Source of the DNA: Sacculina carcini
Taxonomy: Eukaryota > Arthropoda > Thecostraca > Sacculinidae
Assembly (NCBI GenBank): GCA_916048095.2
Contig: OU696573.1
Coordinates: 3,412,035-3,476,034 of the forward strand
Direction of reading: 5' to 3'
Length of the DNA stretch: 64,000 bases
A program made the translations under genes and the position numbers. This document shows positions 42,424-51,228 of this stretch, piece by piece. The notes under the pieces were generated by a model. It worked only from the letters and a program-made list of their open reading frames with translations, did no database searches and was not told the DNA's origin. The first letter of the stretch is position 1. Each line of letters opens with the position of its first letter.

Positions 42424-43355
42424 TCAGTCATGGCGCTATTGATTGCCGTTAGCTCCTTAGTGCTTACCTTAGTGATTGCTTACCTTAGTGATAGTAAAGA
42501 GGCAAGAGAGTCATAGCTCATAAATGGTGCCTCTTCTCTGTGTTTTTCTTATAGTCTCAAACTGGTCATAACTGTTTTTAAATCCATTAACACTGGTACA
42601 GCTGACTTCTTCCTCAGTGAGACTATTCCACTTGTTCACAACTCTCGTTGTAAAAAACTTATCTCTTTTGCTTGTTCTATGTCGTGGCTTAACAAGCTTC
42701 AGACTATGCCCTCTTGTTTCCACGAACTGGTCTCTCGGTAGTAAATTTACATCTCCAACTTTATCAAATCCCTTCACAATTTTGAAAGCTTCAATCATGT
42801 CTCCTCTGGTTCTTCTCTCTTCCAAGGTAGTGAGTCCCAAATGACGAAGTTTTTCTTCATAGGTAAGGTGTGTCAGTGATGTAACTAATTTTGTGGCTCT
42901 CCTTTGCACTTGTTCAAGCTTCTTGATGTCACCCTGTGTATACGGGGACTAGGCCTGAACACAGTATTCAAGACGAGGCCTAACCAGTGATTTATAGAGT
43001 TTGAGTAGCATTTCTGAATCCATACATGTCATAGTCTTCTTTATCAGACCAAGCATTGAATTGGCTTCTGCTGCTGCCTTTGCTACCTGTCTCGATGGTT
43101 TCAGGTCATCAGTAATGACAACACCAAGATCCTTTTCCTCTCTTGTTTCCTCCAAAACATTTTGCCCCTGATAGTATTCATATCCATGGTTACGTTTACC
43201 AATATCCAAACTTTTGCATATTGGTATCGTTGCATATCGTTGCGTATCGTTGCATATCGTTTACCAATATGCAAACTTATTGCTCACTAAGGTAAGCAAT
43301 CACTAAGGTAAGGTCAGTCATGGCGCAATTTTTTTGCCGATTGATTGATTGCCGT
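42424..43355 (-). mobile_element. CR1-like LINE fragment inside perfect inverted repeats and a direct repeat
   Basis: The minus strand encodes a C-terminal RT region, 43209-42511: EEKDLGVVITDDLKPSRQV, LLKLYKSLVRPRLEYCVQA, a TAG stop, SPYTQGDIKKLE, then VQRRATKLVTSLTHLTYEEK and RTRGDMIEAFKIVKGF. This is the thumb and C-terminal region typical of CR1-group LINEs. The single stop at 42952-42954 is otherwise in frame. It is bounded by a perfect 29-bp inverted repeat (42463-42491 and 43284-43312; core CTTACCTTAGTGATTGCTTA). Outside that is a direct repeat of the host (TCAGTCATGGCGC and TTGATTGCCGTTAGCTCC at 42424-42456 and 43314-43355). Confidence 0.82.
43215..43262. repeat. Tandem GTTGC(A/G)TATC units
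   Basis: Three to four copies of a 10-11-bp unit, bounded by TTACCAATATCCAAAC and TTACCAATATGCAAAC, inside the inverted-repeat element at 42424-43355. Confidence 0.75.
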
Positions 43356-44138
43356 TAGCTCCATGCCCATTGTCTTCAAATAAACAACAATGCGGCTTAT
43401 TGGATGTGGCAAATGGGTCATTTATCTGTAATATTGTGGTTATCTATCGGCATATTCTTTAAGGAGTCCGTATTTCAGTTTATTGACAATTTGTAATTTG
43501 TCGGAAGCGATAACTCAGTAAGGGGTTTGTATTTTAGTGTTATAACAAACGAGAACACATTTCCGTACTTAATACTTCAGATTGCCTTGAATGTCATATA
43601 TATGGGCACTACAGAACATCAATCACGTCTTCGGCCATCTAATACAGCGGTTATTTTCCATGTGGGCGGCACCGCAGCCCGACGGGTAATATGATCCATG
43701 GGGCGTTGGTGAGTAAATTTTTGGAGGGGGGCGTGCGAGTTCTGTAGAGCACTTTGGGCAATTCTAACGATATGTGACGGTGTTGATCAATGGTCGCTAA
43801 CGCGGGGCTCGCCAGGAATTTTCCTGCAGTCGGCCAAAGTGCTTGGAACAAAACATAGTCGTTCGTGCTTTGCGCAATTAATTCTAGGGGTGATTTCAAA
43901 AGTAATGATGAATGCCAATGGAGCTTGACTTAGAGAAGGAAACAGGAGTGTAGGACGATGTCATTGTAATTATATGCATGAACTATTATCAACATTTCAT
44001 CCTGGTTTGTTACATGTTTGTGTGTGTATACTTTCATTTAGTGTGTGGATTGGGTATTTTCGTTAGATTTTGGTCTCTTTCTTCATACACCCTCATTTTC
44101 CTAACTAAACTCGTATTTCTCTATCTCAATATCTTTAG
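43356..44138. other. No gene recognised
   Basis: Short frames on both strands have no support from recognisable motifs. The segment leads into copy 2 of the (TAA)n-tailed repeat. Confidence 0.4.
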
Positions 44139-44238
44139 GCGCTTCCGGTACATGGGACCAACTCATGGTGGTAATATTGTCTGCAATCTTCCCGTGTCAT
44201 TGGACTTGCCTGAATGTAATACTAATAATAATAATAAT
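44139..44238 (+). repeat. Copy 2 of the (TAA)n-tailed short repeat
   Basis: GCGCTTCCGGTACATGGG at the start and TAATACTAATAATAATAA at the end, with TTCCCGTGTCATTGGACTTG between. About 26 bases upstream is CTCGTATTTCTC, also present ahead of copy 5, so the family extends 5'. Confidence 0.75.
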
Positions 44239-44765
44239 CTAGCGTTTTCATTTAGCGGGTCTCCACAGAGACATGCCGGTCAGATTCCTGGTAATTTGGA
44301 GTGGGTTTTGAACAGGCCGATAGGCGGGAAGGTGCCCCAAGACTTGATTAGAAGTAATGTGATTTTTACTTCGCTGCGGGAGGAAACGAGCAGATTTTTG
44401 CAGGATATTTAAGATGGTAAGAACACCAGAAGAAGTTCCAAGATATATAACAACACCAATAGTAATTTTTCAATTAGGCATTTTCCTACACATTATAACA
44501 TCATTGCACGCGATAATATGGTGTCTATTGGTCTGCAACTATCAGAATATACCTTCATAGGATAATCCGATTTGGAGTAAATTTTTCTGATGTTTTTGTT
44601 GTTGTTTTGATCTTACTGATCAGTTAATTGTTACTGTTCGGGCTGCCATCAACATCTCTCATCTTTGGGGTTTCTCTCCAAACGACAATGAGTTATTACC
44701 ACGCAACTTTATGCCACTATATAATTGTTAGTCCTGTTCGTTGCGACGAACCAATTCGGTTAAAC
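44239..44765. other. Unassigned; plus-strand frame to 44412
   Basis: A plus-strand frame ends at 44412 with SNVIFTSLREETSRFLQDI, preceded by VLNRPIGGKVPQDLIR. It looks coding-like but I do not recognise it. It may be a retroelement remnant or an isolated exon. The remainder has no features. Confidence 0.3.
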
Positions 44766-44778
44766 GCTAAATGCCTAA

Positions 44779-44961
44779 GTGGCAGTTGCTACACGGGAAG
44801 AAGCCGAAGCTTATGAATACACAGGTGTGCCCCGTGCAGCTCGCTGCCACCGCAGAACCAACCCTCTCTACGCTATGGCGCCACTAGGATAAATGACGTA
44901 TTAGAGAGGGCCACCTCCCCCAGAATACATGACACAACACATGACTGATATCTGACACCAT
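44779..44961 (-). mobile_element. SINE body, minus orientation
   Basis: Complement of the SINE body without a tRNA head: CGGGAAGAAGCCGAAGC, GCAGCTCGCTGCCACCGCAG and GAGAGGGCCACCTCCCCC. It lies directly against the head of the next copy. Confidence 0.85.
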
Positions 44962-44965
44962 TTGT

Positions 44966-45290
44966 GGACTCCGTGGTGCAGTTGTTAGCAGACCGGCCTC
45001 ACAAGCGGGAGGTCCGTGGTTCGAAACCCAGCGGAGCAGAATTTCATTGGTCGAATTCTACAATCCCACAGCCCCTGTCCACCCAGCAGTAAATGATGGT
45101 ACCAGATATCAGTCATGAGTTGTGCCATGCTTTCTGGGGAGGTGGCCCTCTCCAATACGTCTTACGTCCTTGTGGCGTCATAGCGTGGAGAGGGTCGGTT
45201 CTGCGGTGGCAGCGAGCTGCACGGGGCACGCCTGTGTGTGTTCATAAACTTCGGCTTCTTCCCGTGTAGCAGCTGTCACTTAGGCATTTA
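44966..45290 (+). mobile_element. tRNA-headed SINE, plus orientation
   Basis: The head (44966-45040) has pol III A-box-like TGGTGCAGTTGTTAGC and B-box GGTTCGAAACC, with an anticodon-loop-like CTCACAA. The body holds CAACAGCCCCTGTCCACCCA-like sequence and AGAGGGTCGGTTCTGCGGTG, and ends near CCCGTGTAGCAGCTGTCACTT. It is a tRNA-derived SINE and not a tRNA gene, because the acceptor stem does not close. Confidence 0.88.
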
Positions 45291-45304
45291 ACCTTAATTT
45301 ATTT

Positions 45305-45440
45305 AACCATCATTTACTGCTGGGTGGACAGGGGCTGTTGGATTATAGAATTCGCCCAATGAAATTCTGCTCCGCCGGGTTTCGAACCACGGACCTCCCG
45401 CTTGTGAGGCGGGTGTGCTAACCACCACACCACGGAGTCC
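45305..45440 (-). mobile_element. tRNA-headed SINE, 5' part, minus orientation
   Basis: On the minus strand: GGACTCCGTGGTGTGGTGG at the start, CACACCCGCCTCACAAGCGG for the anticodon arm, GGTTCGAAACCC for the B box, then the first part of the body. The anticodon would read CAC (Val). It ends 175 bases before the folylpolyglutamate synthase start codon. Confidence 0.86.
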
Positions 45441-45614
45441 ACTGTCGTTTGATGTTTGCCAGGCTGTGCCAATACTACTGTTTCATGTGTCTGTTTGTGT
45501 GTATGTGTATGTGTGTGTACGGTGATGGCTAGGGCTTCGAGGCGTTGAACGCAATGCGTTGTGGCGTTGCGTGCCTGTATCGCCAATCTAGCGCGTGTAG
45601 CCAGCACAGCACCG

Positions 45615-47462
45615 ATGATGGCACAATTCCACTGTCTGACGCGTTTACACCGCGTGCATTGTTGCCGCGTCGCCGCCGCATCCGCCGTACCGTCGGCGTC
45701 CGTTCGCCGCATCACCTTGTCGCACTTCCGCACCAACAACACCGACGCCGATACACTGCTCGAATCGTTGCAGTCGAACGCGGCGGCGCTGCGACGTCGT
45801 CGGTGGCAGCGACACGTGCAGCCCGAACAGCAGCTGCTGCAGACGGCCTGGTGTCTGCGGCGGCTGGGCGTTGACGTACGGCAACTGCGACGGCTGCGCG
45901 CCGTGCATGTGGCCGGCAGCAAGGGCAAGGGCTCGACGTGTGCGCTGCTCGAGGCGCTGATGCGCGCGCACGGTCTGCGCACCGGCTTCTACAGCTCGCC
46001 GCATCTGGTGACGCCGCGCGAACGTGTGCGCATCGACGGACGTCCGTTGTCGTCCGGCGAGTTCGACGAGTGCGTGCGTCACGTCTACGATACACTGCGC
46101 GCCGCGTGCGATGCGACCGCCACGCGACCGCCGATGCCCATGTACTTTGCCTTTCTCACCGTGCTGGCCTACTATGTGTTTGTGCGGCGGCGAGTGGATG
46201 TGGCCGTCATTGAGACGGGCATCGGCGGCCGCTTCGACTGCACCAACGTGCTGCGCCGGCCGGCCGTGTGCGGCGTGACGGCGCTGCACGTCGAGCACGC
46301 CGACGTGCTGGGCGGCGACATTGGCCGCATCGCCTGGCAGAAGGCCGGCATAATGAAGCCGCGCGTGCCGGTGGTGGTGGCGCCGCAGCGACACGAGCTG
46401 GCCGCGCGCGTTTTGGCCGCGTGTGCGGCGCACACCGGCGCACGCTGGCTGCGTCAGTCGCCGCCGCTGACGACATACGGCGGCGGCGGCGTGCGTGTGT
46501 CGTTGGCCGGCGCGTGGCAGCACGACAACGCCTCGCTGGCGCTGCAGTTGTGGCGCACATGGCGTCAGCTGAATCCCGAGTCGCAGTCACAGCCGTCGTT
46601 GCCGGAGGCCGAACACACGCCAGACTTGGCCACCTCCGCCGCCGGCACGTTGGACAAGTGTGGTGACGAGAGTGACGACGACGGTTATACGAGTCGGCTG
46701 TGCGATGACTCGGTGCTGCAGGCCGTGCTGCCGACACACGTGGACGGTGATGCGGCGTCTTCGATCGAGTTGGCCGCGCCGTTCTCGCTGACAGCGCTGG
46801 AGCAGCGCGCGCTGGCCACGTGTCACTGGCCCGGCCGTTGTCAGGTGATTGAGCGACGCGTCGACGGAGCGGCGGCGGCGACGTTGCGCTATTGTTTGGA
46901 CGGCGCGCACACGGCCGAGTCGATACGGCAGGCGGCCGGCTGGTTTGACGACGTGTGCGACGGACGCATGCGGCCGCACCTTGGCGCCGGCTCGCGCGTG
47001 CTGGTCGTGTACTTGTCGGGCGGACGTGACGCAGCCAGTCTGCTGCAGCCGCTGACGTGCGACCGCTCGTGGACGCACGTACTGTTTTGCACGCCGCATG
47101 TGTTTTGCCGCTCCGGCGACGCCGACTGCCGGCACGTCGACCAACGTCTGACTGTTGCCGACTGTCGCCACCAGATGGCAGTGTGGCAGCGGCTGACGGC
47201 CACCAGTGCGCCGTCGAACGCCGCCGCTGGTCCGCTGGTGGCGGTGAAGCGGTGCGTGACGGACGCGGTGCAGTTTATCGAGCGGCGCGTAGCCGTGGCG
47301 CCGGCAGCCGGGTCGGTGTGTGTGTTTGTCGTCGGCTCGCTGCATCTGGTCGGCGGCTTTTTGTCGGTGATCGACGCCGAACTGGGCAGCCAGCCGTCGA
47401 GGTCGAGCAGCGACAAAAACGGCGAGGCTGGCAGACGACATAGTGAGGTGGTGGTTCAGTGA
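45615..47462 (+). CDS. FPGS: Folylpolyglutamate synthase, single exon
   Basis: ATP-dependent ligase that adds gamma-linked glutamates to folates, retaining them in cytosol and mitochondria. The frame from the ATG at 45615 (or 45618) gives 615 residues, with no intron; the frame is open 54 bases further upstream but without an ATG. The first 60 residues are Arg/Ser/Ala-rich (RLHRVHCCRVAAASAV), like a mitochondrial presequence. Family motifs: P-loop AGSKGKGST at about 100-108, GFYSSPHLVTPRERVRI at about 125-140, ETGIGGRFDCTN, HADVLGGDIGRIAWQKAGIM near 225, LDGAHTAESI near 426, and the C-terminal GSLHLVGGFL. It is slightly longer than animal relatives because of an Asp/Ser-rich insert near 340-370. 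GC content is much higher than its surroundings. A dihydrofolate synthase role is less likely given the full eukaryotic FPGS motif set. Confidence 0.95.
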   Translation: MMAQFHCLTRLHRVHCCRVAAASAVPSASVRRITLSHFRTNNTDADTLLESLQSNAAALRRRRWQRHVQPEQQLLQTAWCLRRLGVDVRQLRRLRAVHVAGSKGKGSTCALLEALMRAHGLRTGFYSSPHLVTPRERVRIDGRPLSSGEFDECVRHVYDTLRAACDATATRPPMPMYFAFLTVLAYYVFVRRRVDVAVIETGIGGRFDCTNVLRRPAVCGVTALHVEHADVLGGDIGRIAWQKAGIMKPRVPVVVAPQRHELAARVLAACAAHTGARWLRQSPPLTTYGGGGVRVSLAGAWQHDNASLALQLWRTWRQLNPESQSQPSLPEAEHTPDLATSAAGTLDKCGDESDDDGYTSRLCDDSVLQAVLPTHVDGDAASSIELAAPFSLTALEQRALATCHWPGRCQVIERRVDGAAAATLRYCLDGAHTAESIRQAAGWFDDVCDGRMRPHLGAGSRVLVVYLSGGRDAASLLQPLTCDRSWTHVLFCTPHVFCRSGDADCRHVDQRLTVADCRHQMAVWQRLTATSAPSNAAAGPLVAVKRCVTDAVQFIERRVAVAPAAGSVCVFVVGSLHLVGGFLSVIDAELGSQPSRSSSDKNGEAGRRHSEVVVQ

Positions 47463-48541
47463 GATATTTTAAACGACTATACATAGCGAACAATGAGCGG
47501 CTCACAGGCGAGCTGCTATTCAGAATTGAAGTATAAACAGAACAAAAGAATAAGTAGATTCTTTTTGGAAAATAAGAGAAGAAAGTTTAAAAAGATGGGA
47601 AACTGAAGACAGAAGAAAGATGAAAAGAGGAAGACAAAAGGACAAAATCAAGTTGTCAATGCAGTATTGATCATTCTGAAGGCGGTATTTCAGTTGACGC
47701 AGATTGTGCAATGGCGTACGCTACGGCTGCGTGGACATACTATGTGCCTTACAGACTATGAGTCTTAGTTTATTTGCTGGCGATTTTGGATAGATTTTCT
47801 TGGCTGGCGATGGCCGATATGGTTCGAAAACGGCTGCTGCAGCTGTATACAGTGAGGACTGGATTTTTATAGTTAATTTGATGCTATATTTTTGGTTGAA
47901 TTTGGCGATTTTCTTGGATTTTGGCGTATATTTTTTGTCAATTGATAGAGGGATGAGCTTGACTGTATTTGTGGAGGATTCAACTAGTTGACGCTCGTTT
48001 GATACTATTTGTAGTTTACATAGCCTATTTTCTGTCTGTGTCTATGGGATGCTGTGTTTGGGTGGTCCATGATATGGTGGTGGGTTTCTGTGTGTATGCG
48101 TGTGTCGGGTTGGTTTGCTGATATTTCGAACAAATGTATCTCGCTCAAAGCGGTTAGGCACAATATGTTTTGTTTTTTTTTGTTTTCGAACCAGCTCCTT
48201 ATTCCGTACCTGCTAATGATGGTGCCAATAAACTATTTTCGCAAACGAGTTTGACTAAACGGACAAGCGAGCAAATGCGTGTTAATATACTGAAAAAGTG
48301 GTTCAACTCTGAGCCACGCCGCTTGTAACGTAGACTGCGATTGAAACGCAACCTAGAATGCCGGTGCACCACTGCACGCCTATCGTCACATCAAAATCAG
48401 ACTCCACACTTATTAATATAACTTGCAATTTCAGCCGCAACTTGCAATATAACTAGCCGTTTTGTCCAGCGTTCCTATCTGTGTATACATGCATTCATTC
48501 ATTTGTGTATCTGTGTATGTGTGTGTCTGTGTGTGGGTGTA

Positions 48542-48548
<7 letters not shown>
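47463..48548. other. Intergenic between FPGS and the zinc-finger gene
   Basis: AT-rich sequence with purine-rich stretches near 47560-47640 (on the plus strand, GAAGAAAG-like). No exon or repeat recognised. It probably holds the FPGS 3' end and the zinc-finger promoter. Confidence 0.5.

Positions 48549-48608
<60 letters not shown>
48549..48608. repeat. (TA)n microsatellite just upstream of a start codon
   Basis: About 30 TA units ending 27 bases before the ATG of the zinc-finger gene. (GT)-rich sequence precedes it. Confidence 0.95.
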
Positions 48609-48611
<3 letters not shown>

Positions 48612-48635
48612 CTCAGTGCGTGCGCTCAGTGTGAG

Positions 48636-50243
48636 ATGCCTCTTCTCGGATCTTCCGCTGCTCAATGGCATCACAGCCAGCCTTGCCAAACGTCTCTGGG
48701 AGAACGCCAAGACAGACGGCCCACCGCCAACACTGCTAACTCTGCCCGGTTTCGACTGCCGTCTTCACCAACACCTTCACCTGTAGAGCTACTGAGCGTC
48801 CGCCGGTTGTGGCACGGTGACCAGCTGAACGTGCGCTTCAGTCTGCCGCGACGTCTGCTTGACGCGCCGTGGTGTCGGCTGTGTGACGCCGCTGTTGACT
48901 CGTCGCCGGCAACACACGAACACGCGGTCGTCGGCATTCTACGACCGCTCAACGACCGCTTTGTGCTCGACATCACAGTTCATCCTGCCGACCCGGCAGC
49001 GAAACACGTCGCTTCGGCTGCAGACGCCGACGCACGGACGCCCAGTGCAGCCAGCGCTGTTTTGGCCGCCGCTGACGCTACGGCTGACATCGCAGCGCCG
49101 ACGGACGCACAACAAATCCACTTGCCGCAGGACGAGTCTTCGTCGCGTGCGCCGGCGACTCAATCCGTCGCTGCTGCCGCCGGCCGCGGCGCGTTCGTCT
49201 GCCACGACTGCGGCCGTTCGTTCAGTCGTCGCTCGCTGCTGACACGACACGCGCTCGGCCACCGATTGCCGCAGCTACAGTGCGATTGCTGCCGGCGTCG
49301 CTTCCATCGTACCGATCGGCTGCGTCGTCACCAGGACAGCTGCCATGCGGCGAACACCGGCGACGGAGGCGGCGGCGGCTGGACGTGCCGCGTGTGTCAG
49401 CGTCGATTCACGCGCCGTGATTCGCTGGCGCTGCACGAGCGCTCACACACAAACACAACTTGTGCTGTCGCTTCCGCTAGCTCCGGCGATCAGCCACAAC
49501 AGCCGCCGTCGCCGCAGTTTCAGTGCGACGCGTGCGGCGTGCGACTGCGTGCCGCAACCACTCTGGCCACGCACAAGCGGCTGCATTGTGTCAGTGGCGG
49601 CAGCAGCGGAGGCGGCCGTCGCTATGCGTGTGAACAGTGCGGGCGCCGCTTCAGTCGACACGCACATCTGGCCGCGCACACGGCCAACGTCCACAGCGCG
49701 CGACGACCGCACGTGTGTGGCGCGTGCTCGAAGGCGTTCGCCACCGGCGCCCAGCTGTGTCGCCACGAGCGCACGCATCAGCGACGGCGAGTAGCGACGG
49801 CCGACTGCGGCGACGTAGATGACGCCCGGCATGGACCGGCAAAAAACCAATACGAACACGAACAAGCGGTGTCCGTTGCAGCGTTTCACGACTGCCGGAC
49901 AAGCTGCACGACGTGCGGCAAGCGCTTTCAGCGGCTCGCCTCGCTGCGAGCACACATGCGCCGAAAATGTCACGACGGTGCGTCGATTGATGAGCCGGTT
50001 GACGGTCGGACTACGCAGCGAAGCCAGCGCAGACGGCGTGGCTCGACGCTTGAACGGCTTGTGACGCCAGATTCGTGCGCAAACAGCTCGCCGTCGCAGC
50101 GAGAGGCCAACAGCGCCGCCGACAATGCAACAGTGTCGACGGACAGTGAACCGGTACTAGCGGCACAGTGTGACACCGGGACTTGTGCCGAGGCAGAGGA
50201 TGTGAGCAGCGCCTATCTGCTCTCTATCATCGGCTCTCTCTAG
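48636..50243 (+). CDS. C2H2 zinc-finger protein, seven fingers, single exon
   Basis: 535 residues from the ATG at 48636. Probably a nuclear DNA-binding protein. Seven C2H2 fingers begin at about residue 188: CHDCGRSF..H..H, CDCCRRRF (H-x4-H), CRVCQRRF, CDACGVRL, CEQCGRRF (H-x4-H), CGACSKAF, CTTCGKRF (H-x5-H). Linkers are long and do not follow the usual TGEKP consensus, and no KRAB or BTB domain is seen. The N-terminal 185 residues are Ala/Arg/Pro-rich with a conserved-looking block (LWHGDQLNVRFSLPRRLL, RPLNDRFVLDITVHP) resembling the SET-domain-adjacent start of PRDM proteins only in length; I do not claim homology. Intronless and GC-rich like the FPGS gene 1.2 kb upstream. The TAG stop lies 2 bases before a hAT-like terminal repeat. 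Confidence 0.85.
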   Translation: MPLLGSSAAQWHHSQPCQTSLGERQDRRPTANTANSARFRLPSSPTPSPVELLSVRRLWHGDQLNVRFSLPRRLLDAPWCRLCDAAVDSSPATHEHAVVGILRPLNDRFVLDITVHPADPAAKHVASAADADARTPSAASAVLAAADATADIAAPTDAQQIHLPQDESSSRAPATQSVAAAAGRGAFVCHDCGRSFSRRSLLTRHALGHRLPQLQCDCCRRRFHRTDRLRRHQDSCHAANTGDGGGGGWTCRVCQRRFTRRDSLALHERSHTNTTCAVASASSGDQPQQPPSPQFQCDACGVRLRAATTLATHKRLHCVSGGSSGGGRRYACEQCGRRFSRHAHLAAHTANVHSARRPHVCGACSKAFATGAQLCRHERTHQRRRVATADCGDVDDARHGPAKNQYEHEQAVSVAAFHDCRTSCTTCGKRFQRLASLRAHMRRKCHDGASIDEPVDGRTTQRSQRRRRGSTLERLVTPDSCANSSPSQREANSAADNATVSTDSEPVLAAQCDTGTCAEAEDVSSAYLLSIIGSL

Positions 50244-50245
50244 CA

Positions 50246-51184
50246 CAGTGGTTCTCAAACCTGGGTGGCGACCCAAATTTGGGTCGTTGACAAGTGCTCG
50301 TAGAAAAGGATACTTTTGCCACGAAAATATATTATATGTTGTAATATTTAAAATTCATGATTGATTCTAGGCAGACGATAATTAAATTATAATTCTTATT
50401 TGATCGAAGCAGGCCATGATAAATTAAATTATGATTAAAAGCATAATGATTACATATAAAGACAAATTCGTATATGAGTATTCGTAAGTGGCTATATGCG
50501 AAGGCATCAAAGGAATGTATACTTAATCGTCCATGTTATTAGGCGAGCGCACGTAAAGCAAACAACACAAGTGTGCATGCAAGAAAAAGGTGAAAGAGAA
50601 ATAAAACAACATATATTTTCATACAAACTATATATCAACAGTTCACATCCAACGGAATTGCATATTCAATAAGATTGATCAAATCTTGAATATGCAACAA
50701 CAATGAGACGTGCCAACAAAGTTCACACGTCTCATATGTGAATGCAATTATCACACCGGCGTTCTCTTGCTGCTTTATAAGCGCTAAATTTGTCAAATTT
50801 CATTTAGTCTGGGCGACACATTTTTTCCTTGAAAACTGGCGATTCAGGGGAGGCTCCATTATTGGGGCTATGAAAGCCAGTATGCGAAAAAAAGTCCATT
50901 CTTGACATATTCAATTATTAATCCATTAATTATTAATAATTAATTAATAACCGAGTATGTTAAAAATGACCATTTTCTTAATTTATATATGTTTAATTTA
51001 TATTAATTCCATCATTTAATGTATATGATTAAGGTTTGTTTTACTTATTCATTTAATCAATTATTTCATTATAATATTGGTTAATAGATAATTATTAATA
51101 ATTAATAAATCAATAATTGAGCATGTCAAAAAATGACCATTTTTCCGTTGAAAATACTGGGGGGCAGTATATAATTTGGCCCCA
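50246..51184. mobile_element. hAT-like left end and AT-rich sequence, right end not found
   Basis: CAGTGGTTCTCAAACCTGGG at 50246 is a common hAT-superfamily terminal sequence. A direct repeat with AAAAATGACCATTTT occurs at about 50965 and 51130. No matching right terminal repeat or duplication is seen, so the element's extent is unknown. The remainder is AT-rich, with TAATTAATTAATAA-type palindromes. Confidence 0.5.
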
Positions 51185-51228
51185 TCAGACGTGTTGTTGG
51201 TACAATATTTGTGTTCGTCGCATGATCG

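Noticed and set aside
43978-44412. Frame as a host gene
   Set aside because: It crosses a (TAA)n-tailed repeat and lacks recognisable domains; kept only as unassigned.
44966-45040. A possible tRNA-Val gene
   Set aside because: The pol III boxes are good, but the acceptor stem does not close and the same head recurs joined to a conserved SINE body.
45645-47441. Several long frames antisense to or overlapping FPGS
   Set aside because: GC-rich codon use in FPGS removes stops from other frames; only the plus frame has the folylpolyglutamate synthase motifs.
48671-50176. Frames overlapping the zinc-finger gene on both strands
   Set aside because: Same GC effect; none contains finger motifs or any other recognisable domain.
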